Shown piece after piece: positions 24,239-32,456 of a stretch of 32,456 nt of DNA; within the stretch, counting starts at the first letter, position 1; each line of letters begins with the position of its first letter. Under the pieces are notes generated by a model. It searched no databases. It worked only from the letters and a program-made list of their open reading frames with translations, and had not been told where the DNA came from. The position numbers and the translations under genes are program-made. Origin of the DNA: an uncultured Scytonema sp. (GTDB taxonomy: Bacteria > Cyanobacteriota > Cyanobacteriia > Cyanobacteriales > Nostocaceae); contig CALMVQ010000136.1 of assembly GCA_937873135.1 (NCBI GenBank), forward strand, positions 1 through 32,456, in the 5' to 3' direction.

Positions 24239-26620
24239 ATGACTTTAGCAAGTCCTCCACAAACAAAGCCTCTTACAGACGAAGAACTGCAAAAGATTAA
24301 CGCTTACTGGCGTGCAGCTAACTATCTTTCAGTCGGGCAAATCTATCTACTTAACAATCCACTGCTGAAAGAACCCCTGAAGATAGAACATGTCAAACCC
24401 AGACTCTTAGGTCATTGGGGAACAACACCGGGTTTGAACTTTATCTACGTGCATCTAAATCGGGTCATCAAAAAGTTTGACCTGAACACAATATACATTG
24501 CCGGTCCTGGTCACGGCGCACCTGGAGTATTAGCTAACACTTATTTAGAAGGCACTTACAGCGATTACTACGCTAACATTTCCCAAGATGCCGAGGGGAT
24601 GAAGCACTTTTTCAAACAGTTCTCCTTTCCTGGTGGTATCCCCAGCCACGCTGCACCAAACACCCCCGGTTCCATAAATGAAGGTGGTGAACTTGGCTAT
24701 TCTTTATCCCACGCTTACGGTGCAGTCTTTGACAATCCTGATCTCCTCGCTGCTTGTGTTGTTGGCGATGGTGAAGCGGAAACCGGTCCTTTAGCGACAA
24801 GCTGGCACTCCAATAAGTTTCTCAACCCAGTGCGTGACGGTGCTGTTCTTCCTATCTTACACCTGAACGGCTATAAAATTGCCAACCCAACAATACTGGC
24901 AAGGATACCTCACAAGGAGTTGGAGAGTTTATTTCTCGGCTATGGCTACAAGCCGTATTTTGTAGAAGGTTCCGATCCGGCAACGATGCACCAGTTGATG
25001 GCGGCAACCCTAGACACCGTCGTTCACGAGATCAAAGAAATTCAGGAAGATGCCCGTACTAATGGCTTCAGTCAACGTCCGCAGTGGCCGATGATTATTC
25101 TCAGAAGTCCTAAAGGTTGGACGGGACCTAAGGAAATAGATGGCAAGAAGTTAGAAGGTTTTTGGAGGGCACACCAAGTTCCATTTGGGGAGATAGCAAG
25201 TAACCCAGAACACCTCCTCCGCCTAGAAGAGTGGATGAAGAGTTATAAACCCGATGAACTCTTCGACGAAAAAGGCACACTGATTCCAGAACTAGCAGAA
25301 CTTGCTCCCAAAGGACAGCGACGGATGGGTGATAACCCACATGCCAACGGCGGTCTTTTACTACAGGATCTGAAGATGCCAGAGTTTGAAGATTATGCTG
25401 TAGAAGTCGATAAACCAGGCGCAGTTGTAGCCGAAGCTACCAAGGTGACGGCAACATTCTTGCGAGATATCTTAAAACTTAATCAGGAAAACCGAAATTT
25501 CCGCGTACTCGGTCCTGATGAAACCGAATCGAATCGACTACAGGCTGTATTTGAGGTGACAGATCGGGCTTGGGATGCGGAAACACTTCCTGAAGACACC
25601 CACCTGTCTACAGAAGGTCGGGTGATGGAAATTCTCAGTGAACATACTTGCCAGGGATGGTTAGAAGGATACCTCCTCACTGGTCGTCACGGGTTTTTCT
25701 CCTGCTACGAGGCATTTATTCACATCGTAGATTCTATGTTTAACCAGCACGCGAAATGGCTGGAAAGTTCTCAACGAATACCCTGGCGCAGACCGATCGC
25801 ATCCCTCAATTACCTACTAACCTCCCACGTTTGGCGACAAGACCATAACGGATTCTCTCACCAAGATCCAGGTTTTCTCGACGTTGTACTGAATAAGAAG
25901 CCAGGGATTATTCGCGTATATTTGCCCCCTGATGCCAATTGCTTACTGTCAGTGACAGATCACTGTTTGAGAAGCCGCGACTACATTAACGTGATTGTTG
26001 TCGGAAAGCAACCCGCACTCCAATATATGAACATGGATGCAGCAATCAAGCACTGCACCTACGGCATTGGGATTTGGGAGTGGGCAAGCAATGATAAAGG
26101 AAGTGAACCAGATGTCGTGATGGCTTGTGCCGGAGACATCCCCACCCAGGAAACTTTAGCGGCTGTAGATATCCTACGGCAAAACTTTCCCGACCTCAAG
26201 GTGCGGGTCGTGAACGTGGTAGACTTGATGAAACTTCAGTCGGAAACCGAACATCCCCACGGACTTCACGACAGAGACTTCGATAGTATTTTCACCACAA
26301 GTCAGCCAGTTATCTTTGCTTTTCACGGCTATCCTTGGCTAATTCACCGTTTAACATATCATCGGAAAAATCACGATAACATCCATGTCCGGGGTTACAA
26401 GGAAGAGGGAAGTACCACCACGCCCTTTGATATGACTGTCCGCAATGATTTGGATCGCTTCCACCTTGTCCTAGAGGTGATTAATCGCGTACCACAACTT
26501 GGTTACAAAGCAGCTTATGTCAAGCAGCATCTGCTTCACAAGCTCATTGAACACAAGCAATACGTGACTACTTATGGCGACGATATGCCAGAAATTCATG
26601 ATTGGAAGTGGCCTTATTAA
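24239..26620 (+). CDS. xfp: Xylulose-5-phosphate/fructose-6-phosphate phosphoketolase
   Basis: ThDP enzyme splitting xylulose-5-P (or fructose-6-P) with phosphate into acetyl-P and glyceraldehyde-3-P (or erythrose-4-P), a carbon-saving bypass in cyanobacteria. 793 residues from ATG 24239, which has GGAG 6 nt upstream; an ATG 12 bp earlier overlaps that site and is less likely. Landmarks: [46 protein letters not shown], the ThDP motif [17 protein letters not shown], then [42 protein letters not shown] and [10 protein letters not shown], and the C-terminal [14 protein letters not shown]. All blocks are present, so it should be active. It is monocistronic. Confidence 0.97.
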   Translation: MTLASPPQTKPLTDEELQKINAYWRAANYLSVGQIYLLNNPLLKEPLKIEHVKPRLLGHWGTTPGLNFIYVHLNRVIKKFDLNTIYIAGPGHGAPGVLANTYLEGTYSDYYANISQDAEGMKHFFKQFSFPGGIPSHAAPNTPGSINEGGELGYSLSHAYGAVFDNPDLLAACVVGDGEAETGPLATSWHSNKFLNPVRDGAVLPILHLNGYKIANPTILARIPHKELESLFLGYGYKPYFVEGSDPATMHQLMAATLDTVVHEIKEIQEDARTNGFSQRPQWPMIILRSPKGWTGPKEIDGKKLEGFWRAHQVPFGEIASNPEHLLRLEEWMKSYKPDELFDEKGTLIPELAELAPKGQRRMGDNPHANGGLLLQDLKMPEFEDYAVEVDKPGAVVAEATKVTATFLRDILKLNQENRNFRVLGPDETESNRLQAVFEVTDRAWDAETLPEDTHLSTEGRVMEILSEHTCQGWLEGYLLTGRHGFFSCYEAFIHIVDSMFNQHAKWLESSQRIPWRRPIASLNYLLTSHVWRQDHNGFSHQDPGFLDVVLNKKPGIIRVYLPPDANCLLSVTDHCLRSRDYINVIVVGKQPALQYMNMDAAIKHCTYGIGIWEWASNDKGSEPDVVMACAGDIPTQETLAAVDILRQNFPDLKVRVVNVVDLMKLQSETEHPHGLHDRDFDSIFTTSQPVIFAFHGYPWLIHRLTYHRKNHDNIHVRGYKEEGSTTTPFDMTVRNDLDRFHLVLEVINRVPQLGYKAAYVKQHLLHKLIEHKQYVTTYGDDMPEIHDWKWPY

Positions 26621-26672
26621 TGGGGAATGGGCAATAGAAACCATGACTCAGACGCTTTAAACAGCTCATCTC

Positions 26673-26735
26673 TATATAGCAGTCCTAAATCATTCGTGAA
26701 AAACAAGATCCCCGACTTCGTAAAAGTTGTCGGGG
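26673..26735. repeat. Dispersed repeat with CCCCGAC hairpin, copy 2
   Basis: The left half (26673-26705, TATATAGC.GTCCTAAATC and on) is repeated at 32307-32339; the right half (26711-26734) is identical over 24 nt to 360-383 and folds with a 7-bp stem CCCCGAC/GTCGGGG. It appears to be one composite element present in partial copies across the window. Confidence 0.65.
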
Positions 26736-27026
26736 ACTTCAACTCTCCACGTAATTACTAATTTTAGCTAGCATAGAATCAACTTCTTCCCCAGCAGCTA
26801 TGGCAAAAAATTGCTTCGGGATAGGTTAGAAACAGAGTAGAACATATGCCCTGGCGATTAGAAATCGCGGCTATGGAAACTTACCCAGCCCTATCGGGCA
26901 ATCCCTCTTTGAACTCCGGAGAAGGAAAGATTTTAGCGCAGCTAAAAGCGAGGGTGAGGTTTTAAGTGAGATGTGTGTACATTATAGCCCCGCAAGCGCG
27001 GAGGGGGGAATTGCAACTTGGTATAG

Positions 27027-27091
27027 AACGGTGATTTGGGAATGCGATCGCCATTTTGGCAACAATAAAACGGTGATTTGGGAATGCGATC
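27027..27091. repeat. Two direct 23-bp repeats upstream of a toxin-antitoxin operon
   Basis: AACGGTGATTTGGGAATGCG and the following ATC occur at 27027-27049 and again at 27069-27091 (42-bp period). The second copy ends 51 bp before the antitoxin start, so they could be operator sites, or just a local duplication. Confidence 0.55.
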
Positions 27092-27142
27092 AGATGTTTA
27101 CAACAGCCGTGTTTTATTCTAGAAACAAAAAGGAGCAAAATT

Positions 27143-27406
27143 ATGCAAGCCTACAAACTAAATGCAACAATTGATGAATCAGGTCACTTAGTTATTGACG
27201 AACCTCTGAATATTGCTCCTGGAAAAGTGGAAGTCATTATTTTGCAGCCAACTCCAACTACTACCGACACTCCCAAACAAATTAAAAAGCGGGAATACAA
27301 AGTCCAAGCCCTGAAAGACTTGCTCGAAAATGCTCTACCCACACCACCAGATTTTGACCCAGATGAAGCACGATGGGAAGCATTGAAGGAGAAGCATAAC
27401 CTGTGA
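27143..27406 (+). CDS. Antitoxin of a PIN toxin module
   Basis: 87 residues with an AbrB/Phd-like N-terminal strand pattern, YKLNATIDESGHLVIDEPLN then APGKVEVIILQP, and a charged C-terminal tail PPDFDPDEARWEALKEKHNL typical of toxin-binding antitoxin tails. AAAAGGAGC stands a few bases before the ATG. The downstream PIN gene begins with GTG overlapping this stop codon (GTGA at 27403-27406), so translation is coupled as usual in type II modules. Two direct repeats lie upstream and may be its binding sites. No specific antitoxin family is claimed. Confidence 0.75.
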   Translation: MQAYKLNATIDESGHLVIDEPLNIAPGKVEVIILQPTPTTTDTPKQIKKREYKVQALKDLLENALPTPPDFDPDEARWEALKEKHNL

Positions 27407-27819
27407 AGCTTCTCATAGACACGAACATTATTGTTGACGTAGCACTTGATCGCGATCCTTTTTTCACAAACAGCGAACAAGTTCTAGCAAGAGTAGAACA
27501 GCAGGAGATTCAAGGTTATCTTTCCGCATCTACTTTCAGCGATTTATACTATATCATCCGCAAAGTAAAAGGTCACACTTGGACACTGCAATTTCTGCAA
27601 AGAATGGCGACTCTTTGCCAAGTCGCAACAGTAGATCAAGCAGTCATCTCAATGGCGCTAACTACCAACTTCAAAGATTTTGAAGACGCTATTCAATACA
27701 GCACTGCGGTTCTTCATCATTTAGATGCAATTGTAACTCGTAACCCGGACGATTTTCCGGTAACGATTCCACGAATAATTACCCCTGAACAGGTAATTCA
27801 AGAATTAAGCAATTATTGA
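27403..27819 (+). CDS. PIN-domain ribonuclease toxin (VapC-like)
   Basis: 138 residues, complete PIN domain: MKLLIDTNIIVDVALDRDPF (catalytic Asp in IDTN), a middle helical part LSASTFSDLYYIIRKVKG, FKDFEDAIQYSTAVLH (acidic site) and DAIVTRNPDDF at the C-terminus. The GTG start overlaps the antitoxin stop by 4 nt. The FEDAIQY plus VTRNPDDF ending places it near the PIN subgroup common in cyanobacteria. Likely an RNA-cleaving growth inhibitor held by the product of 27143-27406. It appears intact. Confidence 0.88.
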   Translation: MKLLIDTNIIVDVALDRDPFFTNSEQVLARVEQQEIQGYLSASTFSDLYYIIRKVKGHTWTLQFLQRMATLCQVATVDQAVISMALTTNFKDFEDAIQYSTAVLHHLDAIVTRNPDDFPVTIPRIITPEQVIQELSNY

Positions 27820-27845
27820 TAAATTCTTGTGCTAAAAATATATTT

Positions 27846-28055
27846 ATGAATACCCAATTAACACCTTCGGAAATCCAAGAAATCCAACAAATTCTCAAAG
27901 ACGAACCTGCACAGGTATTGAAAATTCAAGCTTTAGAATCAACGCAGTTGGATAGTTTAGCAGAAGCTTTACTCGATTTTAATCGTTTGGCTGATAAAGA
28001 TAGCTTGGTTAGCCCAAAATCAAGTTTACTCATAGGAATGCGGCTAAATATTTAG
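27846..28055 (+). pseudogene. Short DUF4351-like fragment
   Basis: From ATG 27846 the frame gives 69 residues: MNTQLTPSEIQEIQQILKDE, then VLKIQALESTQLDSLAEALL and DFNRLAD. The LxxLAEALLDFNRLADL pattern is like the end of DUF4351/Rpn proteins (compare LEALGVALLD at 442-756). The expected closing tryptophan-containing helix is replaced by SLVSPKSSLLIGMRLNI, and the last 12 bp overlap the tail of the converging Uma2 gene, so this end looks rearranged. It could still be a small expressed protein; function unknown. Confidence 0.4.
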
Positions 28056-28598
28056 CCAGCTAAAAACTTGCTCGACGGTTAGCGATAGGTCAATATTGCT
28101 AAGGATGGGGAGTGGATCAATACCTGCAAGCAGTTGAATGCGTTGATTGGAGTGTATAGTCAAGATGCTGCCTTCTTCGGGAAGAATTAACCAACCTAAT
28201 TCTGTGCCATTTTTAGAACAGTGCAGTAGGTTACGAAGAACTTTAGTTTGACTTTGGTTTGGTGAGAGAATTTCTATTGCCCAGTCGGGATGACTTTCAA
28301 AACGGTTAGCAATTCTCCCTAACTCAGTGCGGGGTATGCGTTGCCAACGAAATACGCTAACATCGGGAACTATGGTAGCACCGCCAAATGTACAACGTAA
28401 TTCGGGTAATGCTAAGGCGATTTTTTGAAGTTCCGCAACTTCGTTAATGCTTGCAACTAATTTACCTTGAAATCGGCTATGTTCTCCTTGTGGCATGGGT
28501 TTTTGGTAAACTTTACCGTCGATGTACTCAGAAGCGGGTTCGGTTTCGGGTAATTGCAAGAATTTTTCTAGGGTGAGCGGTTTGACTGCTGTCGTCAC
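28044..28598 (-). CDS. Uma2 family endonuclease (PD-(D/E)XK fold)
   Basis: 184 residues from GTG 28598 (VTTAVKPLTLEKFLQLPETE), the usual Uma2 beginning, with GAGGAG upstream. The frame extends to an ATG at 28709, but that ATG and the following codons lie in a dispersed palindromic repeat and show no conservation. Core features: EYIDGKVYQKPMPQGEHSRF, FGGATIVPDVSVFRWQRIP (catalytic Asp) and PDWAIEILSPNQSQTKVLRN (catalytic Glu), then GTELGWLILPEEG. Uma2 proteins are very abundant in cyanobacteria, often many per genome; their DNA target and biological role are poorly known. It converges on the fragment at 27846. Confidence 0.85.
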   Translation of the reverse strand: MTTAVKPLTLEKFLQLPETEPASEYIDGKVYQKPMPQGEHSRFQGKLVASINEVAELQKIALALPELRCTFGGATIVPDVSVFRWQRIPRTELGRIANRFESHPDWAIEILSPNQSQTKVLRNLLHCSKNGTELGWLILPEEGSILTIHSNQRIQLLAGIDPLPILSNIDLSLTVEQVFSWLNI

Positions 28599-28685
28599 GA
28601 TTGTTTCTGGCTCCTCTTCTCTTAGATAAATTTTACCTAAGATACCCGAATCGATGGTAGCCAAGAAATTTGCCAAGAGATGTGC

Positions 28686-28716
28686 GTTAGCGTAGCTCGC
28701 CGTAGGCATCGCTAAC
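28686..28716. repeat. Dispersed palindromic repeat (GTTAGCG...CGCTAAC)
   Basis: A 31-bp element with 7-bp inverted ends; the interior CGTAGCTCGCCGTAGGCAT is recalled as a very common interspersed repeat in Nostocales. It supplies the spurious ATG of the upstream-extended Uma2 frame. Confidence 0.7.
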
Positions 28717-28868
28717 CGTTGAAGTCAGGAATCTCACGAATGTGGTTGCTACTGAAGGCGTAGGAGTATCAAATAAACCTTAAAATATGCCAATCAAATC
28801 CGCCTTTTTTTGAGATCCACGTCAGGATTAGGTCATGAAGATATGTGTGGCCAAAAAGTGGTGAGTGA

Positions 28869-29987
<1,119 letters not shown>

Positions 29988-30018
29988 TACAGAACTGCAC
30001 AAATTTAAGCTTTTGTTC

Positions 30019-30059
30019 GTAGTTGCGCTTTAGCGCTAAAGCGCAACTACAAGCTTTTT
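30019..30059. terminator. Perfect 32-bp palindrome after gap1
   Basis: GTAGTTGCGCTTTAGC followed at once by its reverse complement (30019-30050), then AAGCTTTTTATT. The stem and T-rich tail fit a terminator for gap1, and the palindrome also looks like a dispersed cyanobacterial repeat. The minus-strand HEAT gene ends at 30107, so it may serve both strands. Confidence 0.65.
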
Positions 30060-30106
30060 ATTCTCAGCCAAATTTATGCAATTCAAGTTCAGTTATACAA
30101 ATAATT

Positions 30107-31054
30107 TCATTCACTTTGACAACTATTGATAGCTTCTTGTAATAAGTTGCTGTCTACATCCCACCACTGTTGTAACGTTGACAAAAATGGATACAATCTT
30201 GTATCGCCTATTTCTTTTGCAGCTTCAACAGATAATCTGCCAACACAGTTACAAGATAGTTCTTCTATTAGTAGATTAATAACCCTCTTATCTTTTCTCT
30301 TTGCTAAACCCAGTAATGCTTCTCCACGAATCTCAGCTTCTGTATCTGTTTCACCTTTCTCATCTATCAGACGTTGAAATAAAGCATCTCGAATTGCTGG
30401 TGTATCAGTTTTTATCATCTCACCCAATCCAAAAGTTGCCCAATTCCTGACATCTTCATTCTCATCTGTAGACATTTCTATGAGAGTGTTGATTGCCAGT
30501 TCGTCTTCTTGGCATAACAAACCTATAACGACACTAAAACGAACATCAGCACTCAAGTGATTTTTAAATTTGGCTAATGGTGCAACTCCTCTAGGATCTT
30601 TTAAATGCCCTATAGCGACTCCAATTGAATTGAGAACATCTATATCTTCTTCGTTTTCAAGTAGTTTGAGGATAATTATTCCAGACTCATTAGCAAATGA
30701 CCTTTCTGGTACTCCTAGCTGTCCTAATATATCGACTCCCAATTCTCTAGACTTAGGGTTTTTGCTTTCACACAACTTTGATGCAGCTGTAAATACCTCA
30801 TAACTGCCACGATATCTCAAAATCCACACAATATCCCAAAAAGCATTTTTATCTTTAAAGAGTTTCCAAAGTAAAAAATCGACCAAGGTTTTCTGTAGTT
30901 CAGGTTTCTCACCAATTATTGACAGGCAAAAGACTTGTTCTATGTAATGATTGATTTCTTGAAGCTCCCTCAGGAAGAGTGCAAGTTCAATCAACTCTTG
31001 AGTACTTTTTTTGTCATTCGGCTTCTCTATACTAGAGTTTGCTTCTTTTTTCAT
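30107..31054 (-). CDS. HEAT-repeat protein
   Basis: 315 residues, all-helical. Repeating helix pairs of about 30-35 residues with HEAT/PBS-lyase-type spacing are visible from about residue 100: SRELGVDILGQLGVP, DVLNSIGVAIGHLKDPRGVA, ADVRFSVVIGLLCQEDELAI, EDVRNWATFGLGEM, AEIRGEALLGLAKRKDKRVI and a last pair ending LQQWWDVDSNLLQEAI. The N-terminal 90 residues are helical but less repetitive. HEAT proteins are scaffolds; in cyanobacteria some are phycobilin lyases, but the lyase-specific features are not evident and no phycobiliprotein genes are near. Role unknown. Probably transcribed alone, downstream of the toxin-antitoxin operon on the same strand. Confidence 0.8.
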   Translation of the reverse strand: MKKEANSSIEKPNDKKSTQELIELALFLRELQEINHYIEQVFCLSIIGEKPELQKTLVDFLLWKLFKDKNAFWDIVWILRYRGSYEVFTAASKLCESKNPKSRELGVDILGQLGVPERSFANESGIIILKLLENEEDIDVLNSIGVAIGHLKDPRGVAPLAKFKNHLSADVRFSVVIGLLCQEDELAINTLIEMSTDENEDVRNWATFGLGEMIKTDTPAIRDALFQRLIDEKGETDTEAEIRGEALLGLAKRKDKRVINLLIEELSCNCVGRLSVEAAKEIGDTRLYPFLSTLQQWWDVDSNLLQEAINSCQSE

Positions 31055-31191
31055 CTTGTGTGCTTAAGCGCTATTGCCGGTTCTTCTACAAAAAGAATAT
31101 TATTTTGGCGAAACCTGTACCCGACTCCAATAGCCTACAGTTTTGGTAGTCGGTAAGTTAGAAGTTTAGGGAAGAAGATTATTTTGGCGTT

Positions 31192-31611
31192 TCAATCAAC
31201 CCAATTTACAACCCGTAGTCCAGGAATTTGCTTAAAATGCCTGGTATTTCGTGTCACTAATGTAGCTCTATTTGCTAAGGAAATACTCGCAATTAACAAA
31301 TCAGCTCGCCCTATTTTGCGTAGCTTTGACACTAGACGTAAACGCTCAAATTCATCTGCTGCGCTTTGACTGATGGGAACAATTAAAAGTTCTGCCAATA
31401 ATTCTTCTGTACGAAACAAAAGCTCTTGCGCCCTTAATAAACTTTCATCGGTTTCTGCTTTGATCAGATACTCAATCCGTCCACGCAGCATTTCTGCTTT
31501 TGTAATGATGGTAATTCCCACCTCTGAATCTTTAACAGTATTTAACCTGGTAATAACATTTGTGTTTCCAGCGTAAAAGTGGGTTAGAGTATCAGTATCA
31601 AGCAAGTACAT
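31192..31611 (-). CDS. VapC-type PIN ribonuclease toxin
   Basis: 139 residues. The PIN signature is intact: MYLLDTDTLTHFYAG with Asp5 and Asp7, a second acidic residue in IITKAEMLRGRIEY, GRADLLIASISLANRATLVT with the third Asp, and RNTRHFKQIPGLRVVNW at the end. Same architecture as the broken toxin at 23113-23746 (shared LDTD start, VTRN..(H/D)F..(I/V)P.L.VV(N/D)W end), so the two are paralogues of one VapC subgroup. It sits 11 bp downstream of its HTH-type antitoxin gene on the minus strand, forming a two-gene operon. Confidence 0.9.
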   Translation of the reverse strand: MYLLDTDTLTHFYAGNTNVITRLNTVKDSEVGITIITKAEMLRGRIEYLIKAETDESLLRAQELLFRTEELLAELLIVPISQSAADEFERLRLVSKLRKIGRADLLIASISLANRATLVTRNTRHFKQIPGLRVVNWVD

Positions 31612-31622
31612 TACCGTTGCAA

Positions 31623-31910
31623 TTACTCGTTAACTTCAGAACGTCCTCTGGCTTGATAAATAGTTGTTCTCAATTCCGCAAGGGATGTGTCATCAGCAAA
31701 AGCTCCTGCCTGTTGAAGTAAAGTAGAACGACTACTTTGAGAGCGCAACCAGTCATCAATTGCCACCTTCAAAAACCTCCATTCGTTTTCGATTTTACGG
31801 CCTGGAAGTTTCCCCAGCAAGGCTTGACGCTGTAAAGTTTCTACCGACAAACGTAAATATTCTGAAACTTCTTCAAGGGTGAGAACTTCTGGTAATGTAA
31901 CTCGCTCCAT
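31623..31910 (-). CDS. Antitoxin with excisionase-type HTH
   Basis: 95 residues. The N-terminal winged-helix of the MerR/excisionase (HTH_17) kind is clear: LTLEEVSEYLRLSVETLQRQ followed by GKLPGRKIENEWRFLKVAID and DWL. The C-terminal 40 residues (QQAGAFADDTSLAELRTTIY) form the toxin-binding tail, with the DDTSLAELRTTIYQAR style recalled from cyanobacterial VapB-like partners. It probably represses its own operon. The PIN toxin follows after 11 bp. The antitoxin at 22710 is unrelated, although the two toxins are related. Confidence 0.82.
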   Translation of the reverse strand: MERVTLPEVLTLEEVSEYLRLSVETLQRQALLGKLPGRKIENEWRFLKVAIDDWLRSQSSRSTLLQQAGAFADDTSLAELRTTIYQARGRSEVNE

Positions 31911-32092
31911 AAGCTGACTCGCACAACGCCCTATTTAATACAGAATCCTAGCATATATCAGGGATTTGGCGTTTTCTGATGACTAATTTTCTCCTGCCGA
32001 CTAGCAGCAAGAGAAAATTACGCTTTTGCATACCTCGGCATACCCTCAGAGGTATATTAAAGTGTCAGGAACAAAAGACAGTATAATCACTT

Positions 32093-32350
32093 ATGAAAAA
32101 CCAAAATAACCCGAGACAAATAGCACAAATTCTTCCTATGTGGACATCTCGTGCTGTAGCTATATTTTTCTCCCTGGTTTTATTATCGGAGTCAACAGTC
32201 GCCAATGTCGGGGGTTATGGGTTACAAATAGCACAGCAGACAGTACCTGCTCCATCAGTTCCTTTAAGTCCAGATAAGCAACAGCGATATCAAGAGGGAG
32301 TCAAGTTATATAGCAATCCTAAATCATTTGTAAAAAATCACAGTTGTTGA
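32093..32350 (+). pseudogene. Secreted protein gene truncated by a dispersed repeat
   Basis: 85 codons. The N-terminus has a signal-peptide-like segment (SRAVAIFFSLVLLSESTVAN), then a linker QQTVPAPSVPLSPDKQQRYQ and EGVKL, which looks like the beginning of a TPR-type helix found in secreted cyanobacterial TPR/CHAT proteins. From KLYSNPKSFVKNHSC on, the codons come from the dispersed repeat at 32307-32339 (copy at 26673-26705), and the frame ends. The normal continuation is not found in the remaining 100 bp. A TATAAT-like box lies about 10 bp before the ATG. Confidence 0.55.
32307..32339. repeat. Partial dispersed repeat, copy 3 (left half)
   Basis: Matches 26673-26705 over about 33 bp with four to five differences (TATATAGCAATCCTAAATC against TATATAGCAGTCCTAAATC, and onward). 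It interrupts the coding frame of the last gene. The CCCCGAC hairpin half is absent here. Confidence 0.65.
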
Positions 32351-32456
32351 TACTCTGAACAAATTCAGGTGAAGGCGCAGAAAAAATCAATGAATCAGCC
32401 CGAAAATTGTAGTAAATAAGTAAGTGGGCACGATAAAATCAATGTATGTATAGTTT

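Larger units (their letters stand above)
26621..27142. other. Intergenic region rich in repeats
   Basis: About 520 bp. Contains the dispersed hairpin/repeat at 26673-26735, a 29-codon start-less minus-strand frame at 26739-26825 reading PKQFFAIAAGEEVDSMLAKI then SNYVES and stop (looks coding-like, unassigned relic), and a direct repeat (27027-27049 and 27069-27091) upstream of the antitoxin. The 67-codon frame at 26971-27174 is built from that repeat and is not called a gene. Confidence 0.45.

Noticed and set aside
26971-27174. 67-codon gene upstream of the antitoxin
   Set aside because: It is composed of a duplicated 23-bp DNA repeat (VIWECD twice) and overlaps the antitoxin start in another frame.
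32362-32412. Possible C-terminal tail (NSGEGAEKINESARKL) of the truncated last gene
   Set aside because: Only 16 codons, preceded closely by an in-frame stop; it cannot be separated from chance.

Overview
The window comes from a filamentous, probably heterocyst-forming cyanobacterium (order Nostocales). The evidence is a dense set of HIP1 palindromes GCGATCGC (17 counted by eye), heptameric STRR repeats of the AATCCCA / CCAAAAT type, GGCAGAA-type heptamer repeats, a cyanobacterial carotenoid operon (crtP-crtB), a Gap1-type GAPDH, and cyanobacterial families such as Uma2 endonucleases and an XisH remnant. The genus cannot be fixed from sequence reading alone. Most genes are chromosomal housekeeping genes, but the spaces between them hold much decayed and mobile DNA.

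Layout. Positions 1-760 hold two pieces of Rpn/PD-(D/E)XK (DUF4351) genes on the minus strand. mutL (1099-2763) follows, then the overlapping crtP-crtB pair for phytoene desaturation and synthesis (2893-5245), tRNA-Ser(GCU) with a clear sigma-70-type promoter, and a lipoprotein solute-binding protein for amino-acid-type ABC uptake (6437-7756). Next come a small IS200/IS605-derived remnant (about 7830-8060) and a secreted outer-membrane barrel protein (minus strand). An envelope block covers 9611-13734: a polysaccharide flippase, a serine beta-lactamase-fold hydrolase, and an NlpC/P60 peptidase overlapping a GT2 glycosyltransferase by ATGA. tRNA-Arg(ACG), moaC and hsp20 follow.

From 15.2 to 19 kb the DNA is gene-poor. 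It contains an RRM protein gene (rbp type) broken by a quasi-palindromic inversion, three unknown small genes, an RMD1/DUF155 membrane protein and a start-less coding relic. Then come a PhzF-like enzyme, a valine-pyruvate aminotransferase (avtA-like), a three-copy 65-bp tandem repeat, and rimM carrying repeat-derived inserts.

From 22.3 to 32.4 kb the DNA is accessory in character. It has an ISAs1-type transposase relic, a 27-codon xisH stub, a PIN toxin-antitoxin module whose toxin is split by a MITE-like insertion, xfp (phosphoketolase), a second PIN module, a DUF4351-like scrap, a Uma2 nuclease, gap1, a HEAT-repeat protein, a third PIN module, and a secreted-protein gene cut short by a dispersed repeat.

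No complete new defence or biosynthetic system was found. The most notable observations are small mobile or repeat elements that have rewritten genes: the rbp hairpin/inversion, the vapC insertion with its target duplication, repeat-encoded N-termini, and a mini-IS605 element that might still encode an omega-RNA-like transcript.
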